Counted from the stretch's first letter, positions 30,344 to 39,904 are shown. The stretch is 64,000 nucleotides of DNA from G963422445 sp963422445 (GCA_963422445.2 OY729512.2:1984001-2048000); one strand, 5' to 3'. Made by a program: numbers and translations. Notes: a model not told the origin generated them from the letters alone.

Positions 30344-31672
30344 ATGCGTATCGCAATGATCGGCACCGGCTATGTCGGACTTGTAACCGGAGCCTGCTTC
30401 TCGGAGTTCGGAGTTGATGTCGTTTGCGTCGACAAGGACGACGCAAAAATCGCGATGCTCAACCGTGGCGAGATTCCGATTTTCGAACAGGGCCTCGACG
30501 ATCTGGTTTCTAGCAATGTCCGGGCTGGCCGTCTGACCTTTACGGTGGATTTCAATGCGGCTGTCACTGGCGCCGAGGCCGTGTTCATCGCCGTCGGCAC
30601 GCCGAGCCGGCGCGGTGACGGTTATGCCGATCTCAGCTATGTCCGTACTGCGGCCGCAGAGATTGCCGCCGCGCTTACCGGATATACCGTCATTGTGATC
30701 AAATCGACCGTCCCGGTCGGAACCGGGCGCGAAGTCGAAACCATCATTCGCAAATGCCGGCCGGACGCGGAATTCGACATTTGCTCCAATCCCGAATTTC
30801 TTCGCGAAGGTGCTGCGATCAGTGACTTCACGCGGCCGGACCGGGTGGTGATCGGAACCACCAGTACCCGCGCACAGGGGATAATGCGGGAACTGTATCG
30901 TCCGCTTTTCCTGATCGAAACGCCGATCCTGTTCACAACGCTGGAGACCAGCGAACTGATCAAATATGCCGCTAATGCCTATCTTGCGACCAAGATCACC
31001 TTTATCAACGAGATGGCCGATTTGTGCGAACAGGTAGGTGCCGATGTACATGACGTTGCCAAGGGAATCGGCCTCGACGGCCGCATCGGGAGCAAGTTCC
31101 TACACCCCGGACCGGGTTACGGAGGATCCTGCTTTCCCAAGGACACGCTGGCGTTGATGCAAACCGCTCAGGAAGCCAATTCGCCATTGCAACTCGTCGA
31201 AACCGTCGTCAACATCAACGAACAGCGCAAGCGAAGCATGGCCGGACGCATTATTGCCGCCTGTGGCGGCGATGTTGCGGGCCGGGTCATTGCCATTCTG
31301 GGCGTGACCTTCAAACCCAAAACCGACGATATGCGTGAGGCCCCGTCGCTTGAGATCATCCCGGCGCTGCAGGCTGCCGGCGCCCGAATTCGCGCCTATG
31401 ATCCCGAAGGCATGACCGAGGCGCGCGACTTGTTGCCGGGTGTCATCTGGTGTGAAAACGCCTATGACGCGCTGACCGGAGTCGATGCCGTGACCCTGTT
31501 GACCGAATGGAACGAATTTCGCAGCCTCGATCTTGAGCGGGTCAAGATGCAAATGTCGACGCCGGTCATGGTCGATCTCCGAAACGTCTACAATCCGGCC
31601 GAAATGAAGGCGGCCGGCTTTACCTACAGTTGCATCGGCCGCCCTGTCCCGGTTCCGGAGGCGCCGCAGTGA
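30344..31672 (+). CDS. ugd: UDP-glucose 6-dehydrogenase
   Basis: 442 residues, oxidises UDP-glucose to UDP-glucuronate with two NAD+. N-terminal Rossmann fold MRIAMIGTGYVGLVTGACFS, middle dimerisation helix, catalytic Cys263 in GYGGSCFPKDT, and the C-terminal UDP-binding domain starting ILGVTFKPKTDDMREAPS. The stop codon overlaps the GTG start of the next gene (GTGA), indicating translational coupling in a galU-ugd-phosphomannomutase operon for nucleotide-sugar supply. Confidence 0.95.
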   Translation: MRIAMIGTGYVGLVTGACFSEFGVDVVCVDKDDAKIAMLNRGEIPIFEQGLDDLVSSNVRAGRLTFTVDFNAAVTGAEAVFIAVGTPSRRGDGYADLSYVRTAAAEIAAALTGYTVIVIKSTVPVGTGREVETIIRKCRPDAEFDICSNPEFLREGAAISDFTRPDRVVIGTTSTRAQGIMRELYRPLFLIETPILFTTLETSELIKYAANAYLATKITFINEMADLCEQVGADVHDVAKGIGLDGRIGSKFLHPGPGYGGSCFPKDTLALMQTAQEANSPLQLVETVVNINEQRKRSMAGRIIAACGGDVAGRVIAILGVTFKPKTDDMREAPSLEIIPALQAAGARIRAYDPEGMTEARDLLPGVIWCENAYDALTGVDAVTLLTEWNEFRSLDLERVKMQMSTPVMVDLRNVYNPAEMKAAGFTYSCIGRPVPVPEAPQ

Positions 31673-33114
31673 GTGACGGACATGTCCTGCGTCCAACCCT
31701 GTTGCGCGAATACGATATTCGCGGCGTGGTCGACGAGACCTTGTTTGCCGCCGATGCCACGGCTGTCGGACGGGCCTTTGGTACACGCATTGCCGAGGCG
31801 GGCGGTACCAGCATCGCAGTTGGTCGTGACGGCCGCCACAGTTCGCCAATTCTGGAGCAGGCCCTGGTTGCAGGATTGACAGCGACCGGGTTGACGGTCT
31901 ATCGGATCGGCTGCTGTCCGACGCCAGCGCTTTATTTTGCGGTGCATCACCTTGCTGCTAGTGGTGGCATCATGGTCACCGGATCACACAATCCCCCGCG
32001 CTACAACGGCTTCAAGATGATGCTTGGCACCGCCGCGTTCTTCGGGGCCGATATCGTTGACTTGGGCAACCGTGCTGCAGCCGGCACCTTTACGCATGGC
32101 GCCGGTTGCACTGCGGATGTGGTGATCGGTGAGGCCTATGTCGCGCGCTTGCTTGACGACGTCCGTATCGACCGGCCGCTGCATGTTGTCTGGGACTGCG
32201 GCAACGGGGCGTCCGGACCGACGATCGAAGCACTTTGCAGCCGGCTGCCTGGAACGCATCGCATCCTGTTCGCAGACATCGATGGCGATTTTCCGAACCA
32301 CCATCCGGATCCGACGGTGCCGGAAAACCTGCAATCGCTGATTGCTGCGGTCGAGGCGCAGCGGGCCGACCTTGGTATCGCGTTCGATGGTGATGGCGAC
32401 CGTATCGGTGTGGTCGACGACGCAGGCCGTATTCTCTGGGGGGATCAGCTGCTCGCGGTATTTGCGGACCATGTCCTGGCCGGGCAGCCGGGAGCGTCGG
32501 TGATTGCCGATGTCAAGGCGAGTCAGGCGTTGTTCGACCGAATTGCGCAACTTGGCGGAACACCGGTCATATGGCGCACGGGTCATTCACTGATCAAGCA
32601 GAAGATGGCCGAGACATCTGCGCCGTTGGCCGGAGAAATGAGTGGCCATATCTTCTTCTCGGACCGCTATTACGGTTTTGACGATGCACCCTATGCCGCC
32701 TTGCGGCTGATCGAGATCCTGGCCGCCAGCGCGCAGCCGCTCTCGGCGATACGGCGGGTTCTGCCAGATCTGGTGAATACACCCGAACTGCGGTTTTCTT
32801 GTGCGGGTACTCGGAAATTCGCCGTGATCGAAGAGGTGAGGGTGCTCCTCTCGGAGCATTCCGACCTCGAGATCATCGATATCGATGGATTGCGGGTTCA
32901 CAACGCCGACGGCTGGTGGCTGCTTCGTGCCTCAAACACCCAGGACATGCTTGTTGCCCGTTGCGAATCGGACACTGTGGCCGGTCTCGAGCGGCTGCAG
33001 AACATGTTGGCCATGCTGCTATGCAGCATTGGAATAGAACCGCCGGAATTTCAGGATACCGCCAGTGGCCTCATCAGCGGTCCGGGAGCACCGCTAGCGA
33101 AACATCACTGCTGA
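31669..33114 (+). CDS. Phosphomannomutase/phosphoglucomutase
   Basis: 481 residues from the GTG that overlaps the ugd stop. Alpha-D-phosphohexomutase: REYDIRG near the N-terminus, active-site phosphoserine S106 in VTGSHNPPRYNG, metal loop DGDGDR (D240, D242, D244), sugar loop GEMSGHIFF, phosphate loop near the C-terminus (RASNTQDMLVARCE). It interconverts hexose 1- and 6-phosphates (mannose and/or glucose), feeding GalU and GDP-mannose synthesis. The 3' end overlaps the convergent carboxypeptidase gene by about 40 bases. Confidence 0.9.
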   Translation: MSDGHVLRPTLLREYDIRGVVDETLFAADATAVGRAFGTRIAEAGGTSIAVGRDGRHSSPILEQALVAGLTATGLTVYRIGCCPTPALYFAVHHLAASGGIMVTGSHNPPRYNGFKMMLGTAAFFGADIVDLGNRAAAGTFTHGAGCTADVVIGEAYVARLLDDVRIDRPLHVVWDCGNGASGPTIEALCSRLPGTHRILFADIDGDFPNHHPDPTVPENLQSLIAAVEAQRADLGIAFDGDGDRIGVVDDAGRILWGDQLLAVFADHVLAGQPGASVIADVKASQALFDRIAQLGGTPVIWRTGHSLIKQKMAETSAPLAGEMSGHIFFSDRYYGFDDAPYAALRLIEILAASAQPLSAIRRVLPDLVNTPELRFSCAGTRKFAVIEEVRVLLSEHSDLEIIDIDGLRVHNADGWWLLRASNTQDMLVARCESDTVAGLERLQNMLAMLLCSIGIEPPEFQDTASGLISGPGAPLAKHHC

Positions 33115-34432
33115 CCGGAACACAGGGAAGATACGCGGCAATGAGAGTCGTGCAGATTTTTCGCGCTTCTTTTTCGTGCAGGCCCATGATTTGCGCCCTG
33201 AATATGGTATCGGGTCCACGCTTGACCTGTTCGATTCGGGTCTTGCCGTGATAGAGGGCCGGCCCGACCTGTTTGCGTGCTGTCGCGATCGCGGCCCGGG
33301 CTGGCCCGATGCTCGAATATGCGCCAATCTGGACTCCCCAGATCTGGTGTCGGACAAGATCTGTTCGCGGTCTCGATATCGTGGCGACGCCGGACCTGGC
33401 CTCCGCGTTGGTATCGCCGGCCTTCCTGTCCTGCCGATCGAAGGCGAGCAGTGCCTTTGCGGCCATGATCCCGAGCCGGTCAGCCGGTTGGCCGGCTCTT
33501 GCCAGACGAAGTTCGGTCTGGCTCGGTCGCGATCGTGGTAATGGCGGCGTGTTCCGGGCCAGTACGGCCATCTTTTTCAGACTCCTGTTGATCAGTGATA
33601 CCATATGGCGGTCGCGCCGTGGGCTGGTTCTTCCTCCGAAAACGACACCAATGAGATGATGTCCGTTACGCTTGACGGACGTGATCAGATTGTAGCCCGA
33701 TGCATTGGTATAGCCGGTCTTGATACCATCGGTTCCCCGATAGCGTCCGAGCAATCTGTTGTGATTACGATAGATCCGGCCCCGGAAGCGAAACCGCTTG
33801 ACCTTGAAAAAGTGATAGAACTCCGCGAAATCGCGCTGGATTGCGAGTGCCAGTTTGGCCATGTCGCGGGCCGTGGTGCGTTGTTTGCTGTTCGGCAGAC
33901 CGGAGGCATTGCGGAATGTCGTTCGTGTCATTCCGAGTGCGTGCGCCTTCCGGGTCATGCGTTTCGCGAACACCCGTTCACTTTCGGCGAGATTCTCGGC
34001 AACCACTGTGGCAACGTCATTCGCCGAACGGACGATTAATGCGAGAATAGCGTCCTTTACCGTAATCGTACTGCCGGTCTTCAGGCTCAGCCGGATTCGC
34101 GGCTGGCGTACGGCACGCGAGGACACCTTAAGTCGCGTCTTTAATGTCAGTTCGCCGCGCTCGATCGCATCGAAAATTATGTAAAGCGTCATGATTTTGG
34201 TGAGCGATGCCGGGTAGCGTCGGGAATCGGCATGACGGGCGTGGAGTTCCGTACCGGTGCGGGCGTCGATGACCAGGGCTGCGTAACGGGCGGCGGCTTG
34301 TTGCGTCCCGCCGGCCAGCGCAGCGAGCAGGACGACGACGAAAAGAAGCCCGCCAGACCAAGCACCCGGTCTCACGATCCGGGATCGGATTTCGGTCGGT
34401 GCAAGGTGTCTTGGTGCCAAGGTCCGCCTCAC
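33074..34432 (-). CDS. D-alanyl-D-alanine carboxypeptidase with SPOR-like C-terminus
   Basis: 452 residues, periplasmic penicillin-binding protein of family S11 (DacA/DacD-like) that trims the terminal D-Ala of peptidoglycan stem peptides. Signal/anchor about residues 26-48. Catalytic motifs S76-L-T-K79, S136-A-N138 and K238-T-G240 are all present. After a linker (about 300-370) the tail IWGVQIGAYSSIGPARAAIA is SPOR-like, expected to bind denuded glycan at the division septum. The long N-terminal extension before the hydrophobic segment makes the exact start uncertain. Confidence 0.9.
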   Translation of the reverse strand: MRRTLAPRHLAPTEIRSRIVRPGAWSGGLLFVVVLLAALAGGTQQAAARYAALVIDARTGTELHARHADSRRYPASLTKIMTLYIIFDAIERGELTLKTRLKVSSRAVRQPRIRLSLKTGSTITVKDAILALIVRSANDVATVVAENLAESERVFAKRMTRKAHALGMTRTTFRNASGLPNSKQRTTARDMAKLALAIQRDFAEFYHFFKVKRFRFRGRIYRNHNRLLGRYRGTDGIKTGYTNASGYNLITSVKRNGHHLIGVVFGGRTSPRRDRHMVSLINRSLKKMAVLARNTPPLPRSRPSQTELRLARAGQPADRLGIMAAKALLAFDRQDRKAGDTNAEARSGVATISRPRTDLVRHQIWGVQIGAYSSIGPARAAIATARKQVGPALYHGKTRIEQVKRGPDTIFRAQIMGLHEKEARKICTTLIAAYLPCVPVSSDVSLAVLPDR

Positions 34433-34707
34433 GAGAGCTAGTTTGTGTCCAGATTCGGGTCGATATTAGATTCAATCTTAGATTTTATCTATAACATATT
34501 GAAAAAATATATAAACTTTGCCAACCGATCGCAGGTTCAAGCTCGAGCAAAAAAAATGCTGCGCCGCACAAAGAAACTGGTTGATCAGGGTCGGTATCGC
34601 TCTATATTTGTTGCAATGCAGCATGAATGGCTGCGAGGGAAGGCTGGCGCTGCAGTTCGAGCGCGGGCGCCAGTCCTTGAAGATGCAAGCGAATGTGGAG
34701 AGAAGAC
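34433..34707 (+). promoter_or_regulatory. AT-rich upstream region of the phasin gene
   Basis: About 34455-34560 is strikingly AT-rich against GC-rich surroundings (for example TTGAAAAAATATATAAAC near 34498) and lies between divergent genes. Probable promoter region for the phasin and possibly for the carboxypeptidase. Exact -35/-10 elements cannot be fixed by eye. Confidence 0.35.
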
Positions 34708-35241
34708 ATGACTGCGAGCAAGAGTCCCGGGACCGGCGAGGCGACGCCGGTCGAGACAGCGATCGCTGCCGGCCAGGAAACTGTCGAGAAGATGATGCAG
34801 GCCGGACGCGAGGTGATGTGCATGGCCGATATCGAGAAGACCGTGGAGACTGCAAAACAGCAGGCCGACAAGATGCAGACGGCGCTGTTCGGTGGCTACG
34901 ACCGGATCGCGGCGCTGAATCAGGCGAATTTCGAGGCCTTTGCGGCTTCGGTCGGGATCGTCGCCAAGGGCAGCGAGGTGATCGGCAGGGAATTTGTCGA
35001 ATATACACGCAAATCCCTCAAGACGAGTGTCGACCATAGCAAGGCGGTGATGGCTTGCAAGAGTGTTAATGAGGCCTTCGACCGTCAGGGAAAAATCTTT
35101 TGCGACAGCCTCGATTCGGCTCTTGCGGAGACCACGCGGCTCTCGGAAATGTCCGTGACGACCGCGAACGAGGCCATGATGCCGGTCCGCAAGCGGACTA
35201 ATGAGGTGCTGAGCGGGATGTTCGGACCCGCGACATCCTGA
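34708..35241 (+). CDS. Phasin family protein (PHB granule associated)
   Basis: 177 residues, largely amphipathic helix with no signal or membrane segment: GQETVEKMMQAGREV, YDRIAALNQANFEAFAASV and FVEYTRKSLKTSVDHSKAVM are typical of phasin_2 proteins, which coat polyhydroxybutyrate granules. The start was chosen at the ATG preceded by GGAGAGAAG; a longer frame begins five codons earlier without a good ribosome site. A strong terminator follows. In related bacteria I recall clpS-clpA coming next; here a transposon separates them. Confidence 0.8.
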   Translation: MTASKSPGTGEATPVETAIAAGQETVEKMMQAGREVMCMADIEKTVETAKQQADKMQTALFGGYDRIAALNQANFEAFAASVGIVAKGSEVIGREFVEYTRKSLKTSVDHSKAVMACKSVNEAFDRQGKIFCDSLDSALAETTRLSEMSVTTANEAMMPVRKRTNEVLSGMFGPATS

Positions 35242-35260
35242 ACTCGATAATCCGGCGAGA

Positions 35261-35294
35261 AGGGCCCGGCCGCTGCGGTGACCGGGCCCTTTTT
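35261..35294 (+). terminator. Intrinsic terminator after the phasin gene
   Basis: Stem AGGGCCCGG (35261-35269) and CCGGGCCCT (35282-35290) followed by a T-run. The IS1595-type transposon's target duplication TTTTGTTT (35291-35298) is this T-run, so the transposon landed exactly at the terminator's end. Confidence 0.85.
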
Positions 35295-35367
35295 GTTTGG
35301 GGATTATATACGAAAGTCACATTTTTCGCTTGACCCCGACTCCGCTATACGAAAGTCCCAATTTGGG

Positions 35368-36427
35368 ATGTGGGACGATGGTTCAGAGGCACCGGGCAAG
35401 GCTCACAGGGAAGGGATCAGCTTCACCAAGCTGATGAAGATGTTGCCGAGCGATGACGCGGCTCGCGAGTGGTTCGAGAGCAAGATTTGGCTGGACGGCG
35501 CGCACTGCCCGCACTGCGGCTCCGACACTGTCCAGTGCGGGATTAAGCACAGAACAATGACGCACCGCTGCCGCGACTGCGATGGGCGCCCGATGTTCAG
35601 CCTGAAGTCGTGCAACATCATGGATGGATCGAAGCTCGGCTACCAGACCTGGGCCATCGCAATCTACTTGGTCACGAGCAACCTGAAGGGTGTGCGCAGC
35701 ATGAAGCTGCATCGCGCCTTGGAGATCACGCAAAAGTCGGCGTGGCATCTGGCGCACCGGCTGCGCAAGGCCTTTGAGGGCGTCAACCCGCTGTTCAGCG
35801 GCCCCGTAGAAGCCGATGAGACCGACATCGGGGGCAAGCGCAAGAACATGCCCAAGAGCAAGCGGTAAGGAACTGAGGGGGCGCGGGGCGGTTGGTAAGA
35901 CCATCGTGGTCGGGACGAAGGATCGCGAGAGCAACAAGATCGCGGCGCGCACGGTTGAAGGCACGGACGGCGCGACGCTCAAAGGCTTCATCGGCGCGCA
36001 CACCGCGCCGGGTGCGAAGGTGTTCACGGACGAGGCCAGCGGCTCTCAGGGCATGGACTTGCGACCATGAGGCCGTGAACCACTCGGCCGGCGCGTCCGT
36101 CCGGGGGATGGCGCACACCAACGGAATCGAAGCGTTTTGGTCCCTGTTGAAGCGGGGTTATCAGGGCCCCTTCCACCACTTCAGCGAGAAGCACTGCGAC
36201 CGTTCCGTGACCGAGTTTGCCGGTCGCCACAACATCCGCGAGGCCGACACCGCCGATCAGATGGGGCCGATCAGATGGGGCCGATCAGATGGGGCCGATC
36301 AGATGGGGCCGATCAGATGGGAATGATCGCCGCGGACATGGTGGGCAAGCGGCTCCGCTATCGTGACCTCGGCGGGCTGATCCGCCATGGCGCTGCAGGA
36401 GGTCGCCGGGGTCGAGCTCGATCTTGA
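35368..36427 (+). pseudogene. ISPna2-like IS1595 transposase, frameshifted
   Basis: Starts MWDDGSEAPGKAHREGISFT. Zinc ribbon C47-x2-C50...C68-x2-C71 (CPHCG, CRDC), SLKSCNIMDGSKLGYQTWAI, VEADETDIGGKRKNMPKSKR up to a TAA at 35866-35868 (one extra base). Then KELRGRGAVG-type sequence with VFTDEASGSQGMD, a second shift near 36062, then HSAGASVRGMAHTNGIEAFW and FAGRHNIREADTADQMG. The last part is disrupted by the 14-bp tandem repeat (36255-36321). Three lesions: the transposon is no longer autonomous. Confidence 0.85.
36255..36321. repeat. 14-bp tandem repeat (unit GATCAGATGGGGCC), 4.8 copies
   Basis: Four full units plus 11 bases. Each unit contains GATC. In related transposases this position has a single unit coding ADQMG, so the tract is an expansion by replication slippage. 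Unit length 14 is not a multiple of 3, so copy number changes the reading frame. Confidence 0.9.
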
Positions 36428-37094
36428 CCGCGAACCGCACCAGCCCGCCGAGCCTGACCGCTACGAGCCTGTCAGCAGCGTATGGGAGGGGAACGACGCG
36501 GACCTGCTGGAAGCGATGTTCGCGTTCTATCCGTCCATCCCGGTCGACCCGATCCTCGACGCAACCTACAACTACGGACGGTTCTGGAAGGGGTCGCTGC
36601 GGCGCGTGGTCTCGATGGACATCGATCCCCGCTACAAGCCGATGATCGTCGGCGACAACCGGAAGATGGAAGGCATCCCCGACCCGACCTTCGGCGTGGT
36701 GGTCTACGATCCCCCGCATGTCGGCCCGCAGGGACGCGACAAGAGCCGCAAGCGGTTCGACGAGGATTTCGGCGCGACGGTCGAATGCGGGAAGCAACAG
36801 GGCTGGACGCTTAGCTACCTGTACCCGCCGTTTCTCGAACAGGCGAAGCGGGTATTGACGCCGAAGGGTCTGCCGCTGGCGAAGATGACCGACATGGTGA
36901 ACTGCCACCGCTCTAAATGGCCGCATTGCGACTTCATGCGGATGGCCGACGAGGCTGGGTTCACGCTCTGCGATCTGATCGTGAAGATTCGGACAGGGCC
37001 GATGGTCTCGACGCAGTGGAAGAAGGCGCACCACGCGAGAAAGCGGCATTGCTTCTGGATCGTCTGTCGCAACGGGCAAAGCTGCGAGAGATAA
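36387..37094 (+). CDS. SAM-dependent DNA methyltransferase (amino-type)
   Basis: 235 residues, intact. The motif I-like region is ILDATYNYGRFW (D58), followed by VVSMDIDPRYKP (D78), VGDNRKMEG (D90) and the catalytic VVVYDPPHVG (D108-P-P-H). This is an alpha/beta-type Rossmann methyltransferase with a DPPx tetrad as in N6-adenine or N4-cytosine enzymes. No Pro-Cys motif of cytosine-C5 enzymes. The start ATG lies in the tail of the transposase gene; downstream ATGs (for example MFAFYPS, residue 44) are alternatives. The stop is followed after 3 bases by the GTG of the endonuclease gene, so the two form an operon. It is now probably an orphan modification enzyme because the endonuclease is destroyed. 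Confidence 0.75.
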   Translation: MALQEVAGVELDLDREPHQPAEPDRYEPVSSVWEGNDADLLEAMFAFYPSIPVDPILDATYNYGRFWKGSLRRVVSMDIDPRYKPMIVGDNRKMEGIPDPTFGVVVYDPPHVGPQGRDKSRKRFDEDFGATVECGKQQGWTLSYLYPPFLEQAKRVLTPKGLPLAKMTDMVNCHRSKWPHCDFMRMADEAGFTLCDLIVKIRTGPMVSTQWKKAHHARKRHCFWIVCRNGQSCER

Positions 37095-37097
37095 CCC

Positions 37098-37582
37098 GTG
37101 CGTGCGTATAACCCGCTCAGCGTCGATGAGCGGGGCCAGAATGCGGCGCGGGCTCTGATGAGCTACCCAGCCGCTTCGTTGCCACCCGAACCGACCTTCG
37201 ACGGTGCCGGCCTCGACACGATCCACTATGGCGGACCGTTCGAGGCCTACAGAGACATGACGGGGCCGATCTATGTCGGGAAGGCTGACCCGCCCGGCAA
37301 ACGGCAGGGACGGTCCCGCACAAGAGCCGCAAGGGTGGTTCTCCATGATCGGCGGACCAAACATGCCCGGTTCGATAGAGCAGGCAGAGAATCTCGACCT
37401 ACGGGATTTCTCGTGCCGGTGGCTCGTTCTCGACGAGGGAGGGATCGGGCTAACCGAGCAGATTCTGAGCGCCGAATATCGCCCAATGTGGAATGTGGTC
37501 GTGGCTGGTTTCGGGATCAACGATCCAGGCACGGGACGCACGGGACAGCGGAAGGCGCAATGGAATACCCCTGCATCCGGGC
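37098..37582 (+). pseudogene. Eco29kI-family restriction endonuclease, 5' part
   Basis: GIY-YIG nuclease start: FDGAGLDTIHYGGPFEAYRD, then GPIYVGKADPPGKRQGR, the signature of the Eco29kI family (type II enzymes). One extra T near 37371 shifts the frame to SIEQAENLDLRDFSCRWLVL, followed by LTEQILSAEYRPMWNVVVAG with FGINDPGTGR, again as in Eco29kI. One extra C in the CCCC run near 37570 shifts it again, and a Tn5-like element is inserted at 37583. The 3' end is at 39943-40031. Starts at GTG 3 bases after the methyltransferase stop. Confidence 0.8.
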
Positions 37583-37614
37583 CTATCAATCTCCCACTGC
37601 TGAGAAGGTTCCGT

Positions 37615-39904
37615 TCATTGGATGTTGTCCCATGCGTTGATGAAGTCGATTCCGGCTTTGTATCGCTGCCATGCCTGCCAGATTTTCTCGGTTCCGGGGA
37701 GGGGCTGTTGCTTGCTGGGATGGAAGCCTGCGACGCGTGCGAGGTCGACCACGACGGTGCGGATGTCGGGAGGCTTGCCGGGCGGGGCGCGGATGATGCG
37801 ATGGTATCTGAGCCAGACGTAGAGGACGTTGATTTCGTGCTCGGTGAAGCGCTCACGCGCGGGCATGTGAGGCTTGTCGCGGGCGAGGCGTTCGAGGTCC
37901 ATGACGCGCCATGCGGTGACGCCGTCGAAGGCGAGACACTTTCGCAGGTCGTCGGCGTCGTCGAGCCTGCGATCCTCGACGCGGGTGCCGACCTTGAGGA
38001 TCCTGAAGTATTCCTCGACGGTCCAGCGCGCCTCGTACCAGGCAACGATGCGCCGGGCGTTGTCGATGTCGGCCTCGCCCTCGGTGGTGAGCAAGAGCCA
38101 GTGGAGCGGCTTGCAGCCCTTCGGCGGGTCGGGTTCCTGGACCGAGACGGCGAGCATGGGCAGCGGCGCCTGGTTGGCCCTGTTCCTCGGCGGCGCGCAG
38201 GTCGAGGCGGGCGGCGCGCAGGTCGAGGCGGGCCTTGCGCCTGCGGCGTCTGCGGGGACCGCCGCAGGGGAGGCGTTCGATGGTTTTCGTCCCCAGCACC
38301 GGCTGCGCCGCCACGACGTCCCACAAGTCCGGTGTCTTGCCGTCGACGACAGCCCGGCGCTGCCGGCCGCGGTCGGAGCGGATCAACAGCCCGTCGCCGC
38401 TCTCGCGCGCCTTGCAGAACATCTCCCATATGTCGCCCTCACGGTCGCAGACCGTGACCACGCGGGTGTCGGGACAGGCCATCGCGAGCTGCCCGGCGCT
38501 CTCGAGCCGGCGCAGCCAGCGCACGCTCTCCGGCTCGGCCTCGCCGGCCGCGTCCGCGCCGTCGCGCTGGGTGGCGTTGAGTTCGAACACCCCGAGCGGA
38601 CGCCGGGTTTCGCTGATCGCAAGCCCGACATGGGCGAGGATCCCCCTTGTTCCCGAGCCGCCGCCGCCGAGGTCCACCAGGCCCGTGGTCTTGCGGTGGC
38701 CGTTGTAGTTCAGCGTCGTGGTGTCCTGGATGGCGAGGACCACCGGCTCCAGCCGGCAGCGCTCGACCGTCGCCTCGCGGTGGGGTTGAAGAATGTCGTC
38801 CATCTTGATCCTGTCGTTGGACAGCAGCCGGTAGGCGGCCTTCTGCTCCGCCTCTGCGGGGAAGATCACGGGCAGGGACGCACCGGGGGCATTCTCCCAT
38901 GCCCGGCCCATCGCCAACAGCCGCTTGCGCAGGCGGCCGTCGGGATGCGAGCTGCGGCCGTACTCGAAGTCGGCCCAGTCCGCGCCTTTGACCCGGCAGG
39001 GCTCGGGCGTCGTGCCGAGGATGGGCGCCGGCTCCCGGCACAAGGCGTCCCGCCAGCCCTCGGCCAAGGGCTTGATCCACACCGATTTCGGCGCCGCCGC
39101 GCGGCGCCCCGGCGGAGACCCCGAGGTCCGCTCGGCGCAACACTTCCAGCCCGCCGCGCGGTAGCAGGTGCCGCGCCGCTCGGGACCCACATAAGTGTAG
39201 GCGGCCAACGGCACGGCCCCATGCGCCGCCGGCCAGTCGCCGGCCAGGCGCGCCGTCGACAGCGCCAGCACATGCGACGCCAGATTGTCGACCCGGACGC
39301 CGGGCAGCAGGAGAAAGCGATGCTGGTTGACCAGCTGCGTCAGGTTGGCGACCCGCGCCGCAGCCGACCAGCCGATGAAGGCGTCGCGGGCCGCCTGATG
39401 CCAGCTCGCGGCGCAGAAGCCGATGCCGCCAAGGCGGCCGTGAACCGACGAAACGATCCACCAGTTCAGCACCGCACCCGGCCTTCGCGACCACCCCTGC
39501 GGATGATGGCTCTCCATCATCTCCCGCCACGAGCGCTTGTCCGCCGCATCGCCGACCGGGACCAGCGTGACCTCCCCAAGCTCCGACAGCCCGCACCTCA
39601 GTTCCAGGTCCGGATAGCCCCGCTCGACCTCGCCGCCCACCGTTCCCGGCGTCCGGCACGGCATCGCCCGCGCCTCGGGCAACCAAATGCCCACCTTGTC
39701 CGCCAGCCGCGACAGAGCCTTGCTCGCTTGGGCAAGACACGGAACGCCCCGAGGGTTGCGCCAGTTCTCGCGCTCGCACAACGCGCGCGCCAGCGAATGG
39801 CGCGTCCGGCCCGTCTCGCCGGACGCCCCCTTCAGCCACTCAATCGTACCGGCGCTGAAATGCCGAAGCCCAATCTGCATGCCCAGAACATGCAGAACCG
39901 GCAT
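37615..39904 (-). pseudogene. IS4-family (Tn5-like) transposase with N-terminal DruA/DUF4338 domain
   Basis: Minus-strand start ATG 39904. Residues about 1-270 are DUF4338-like: WREMMESHHPQGW, RDAFIGWSAAARVANL, FLLLPGVRVDNLASHVLALS, GTCYRAAGWK and KSVWIKPLAEGWRDAL. Then a Tn5/IS50-type transposase: SSHPDGRLRKRLLAMGRAWE, FPAEAEQKAAYRLLSND, VVLAIQDTTTLNYNGH (first Asp), VVTVCDREGDIWEMF (second Asp). After a frameshift near 38190, the third segment is IVAWYEARWTVEEYFRILKV (Glu), ending AWDNIQ at 37615. A 21-bp in-frame duplication sits next to the frameshift. Not functional as it stands unless recoded. Confidence 0.8.
38191..38232. repeat. 21-bp tandem duplication in the Tn5-like transposase
   Basis: Two identical units (38191-38211, 38212-38232), beginning CGGCGCGCAGGTCGAGG. 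Encodes a repeated LDLRAAR heptapeptide and lies at the frameshift. Confidence 0.85.

Noticed and set aside
36255..36321. Possible CRISPR or iteron array
   Set aside because: Units are contiguous 14-mers without spacers and lie within a transposase coding region; a simple tandem expansion.
36285..38429. 714-codon open frame on the minus strand
   Set aside because: Spans the antisense of the methyltransferase and part of the Tn5-like element in the wrong frame; low-complexity Arg/Pro/Ser composition.
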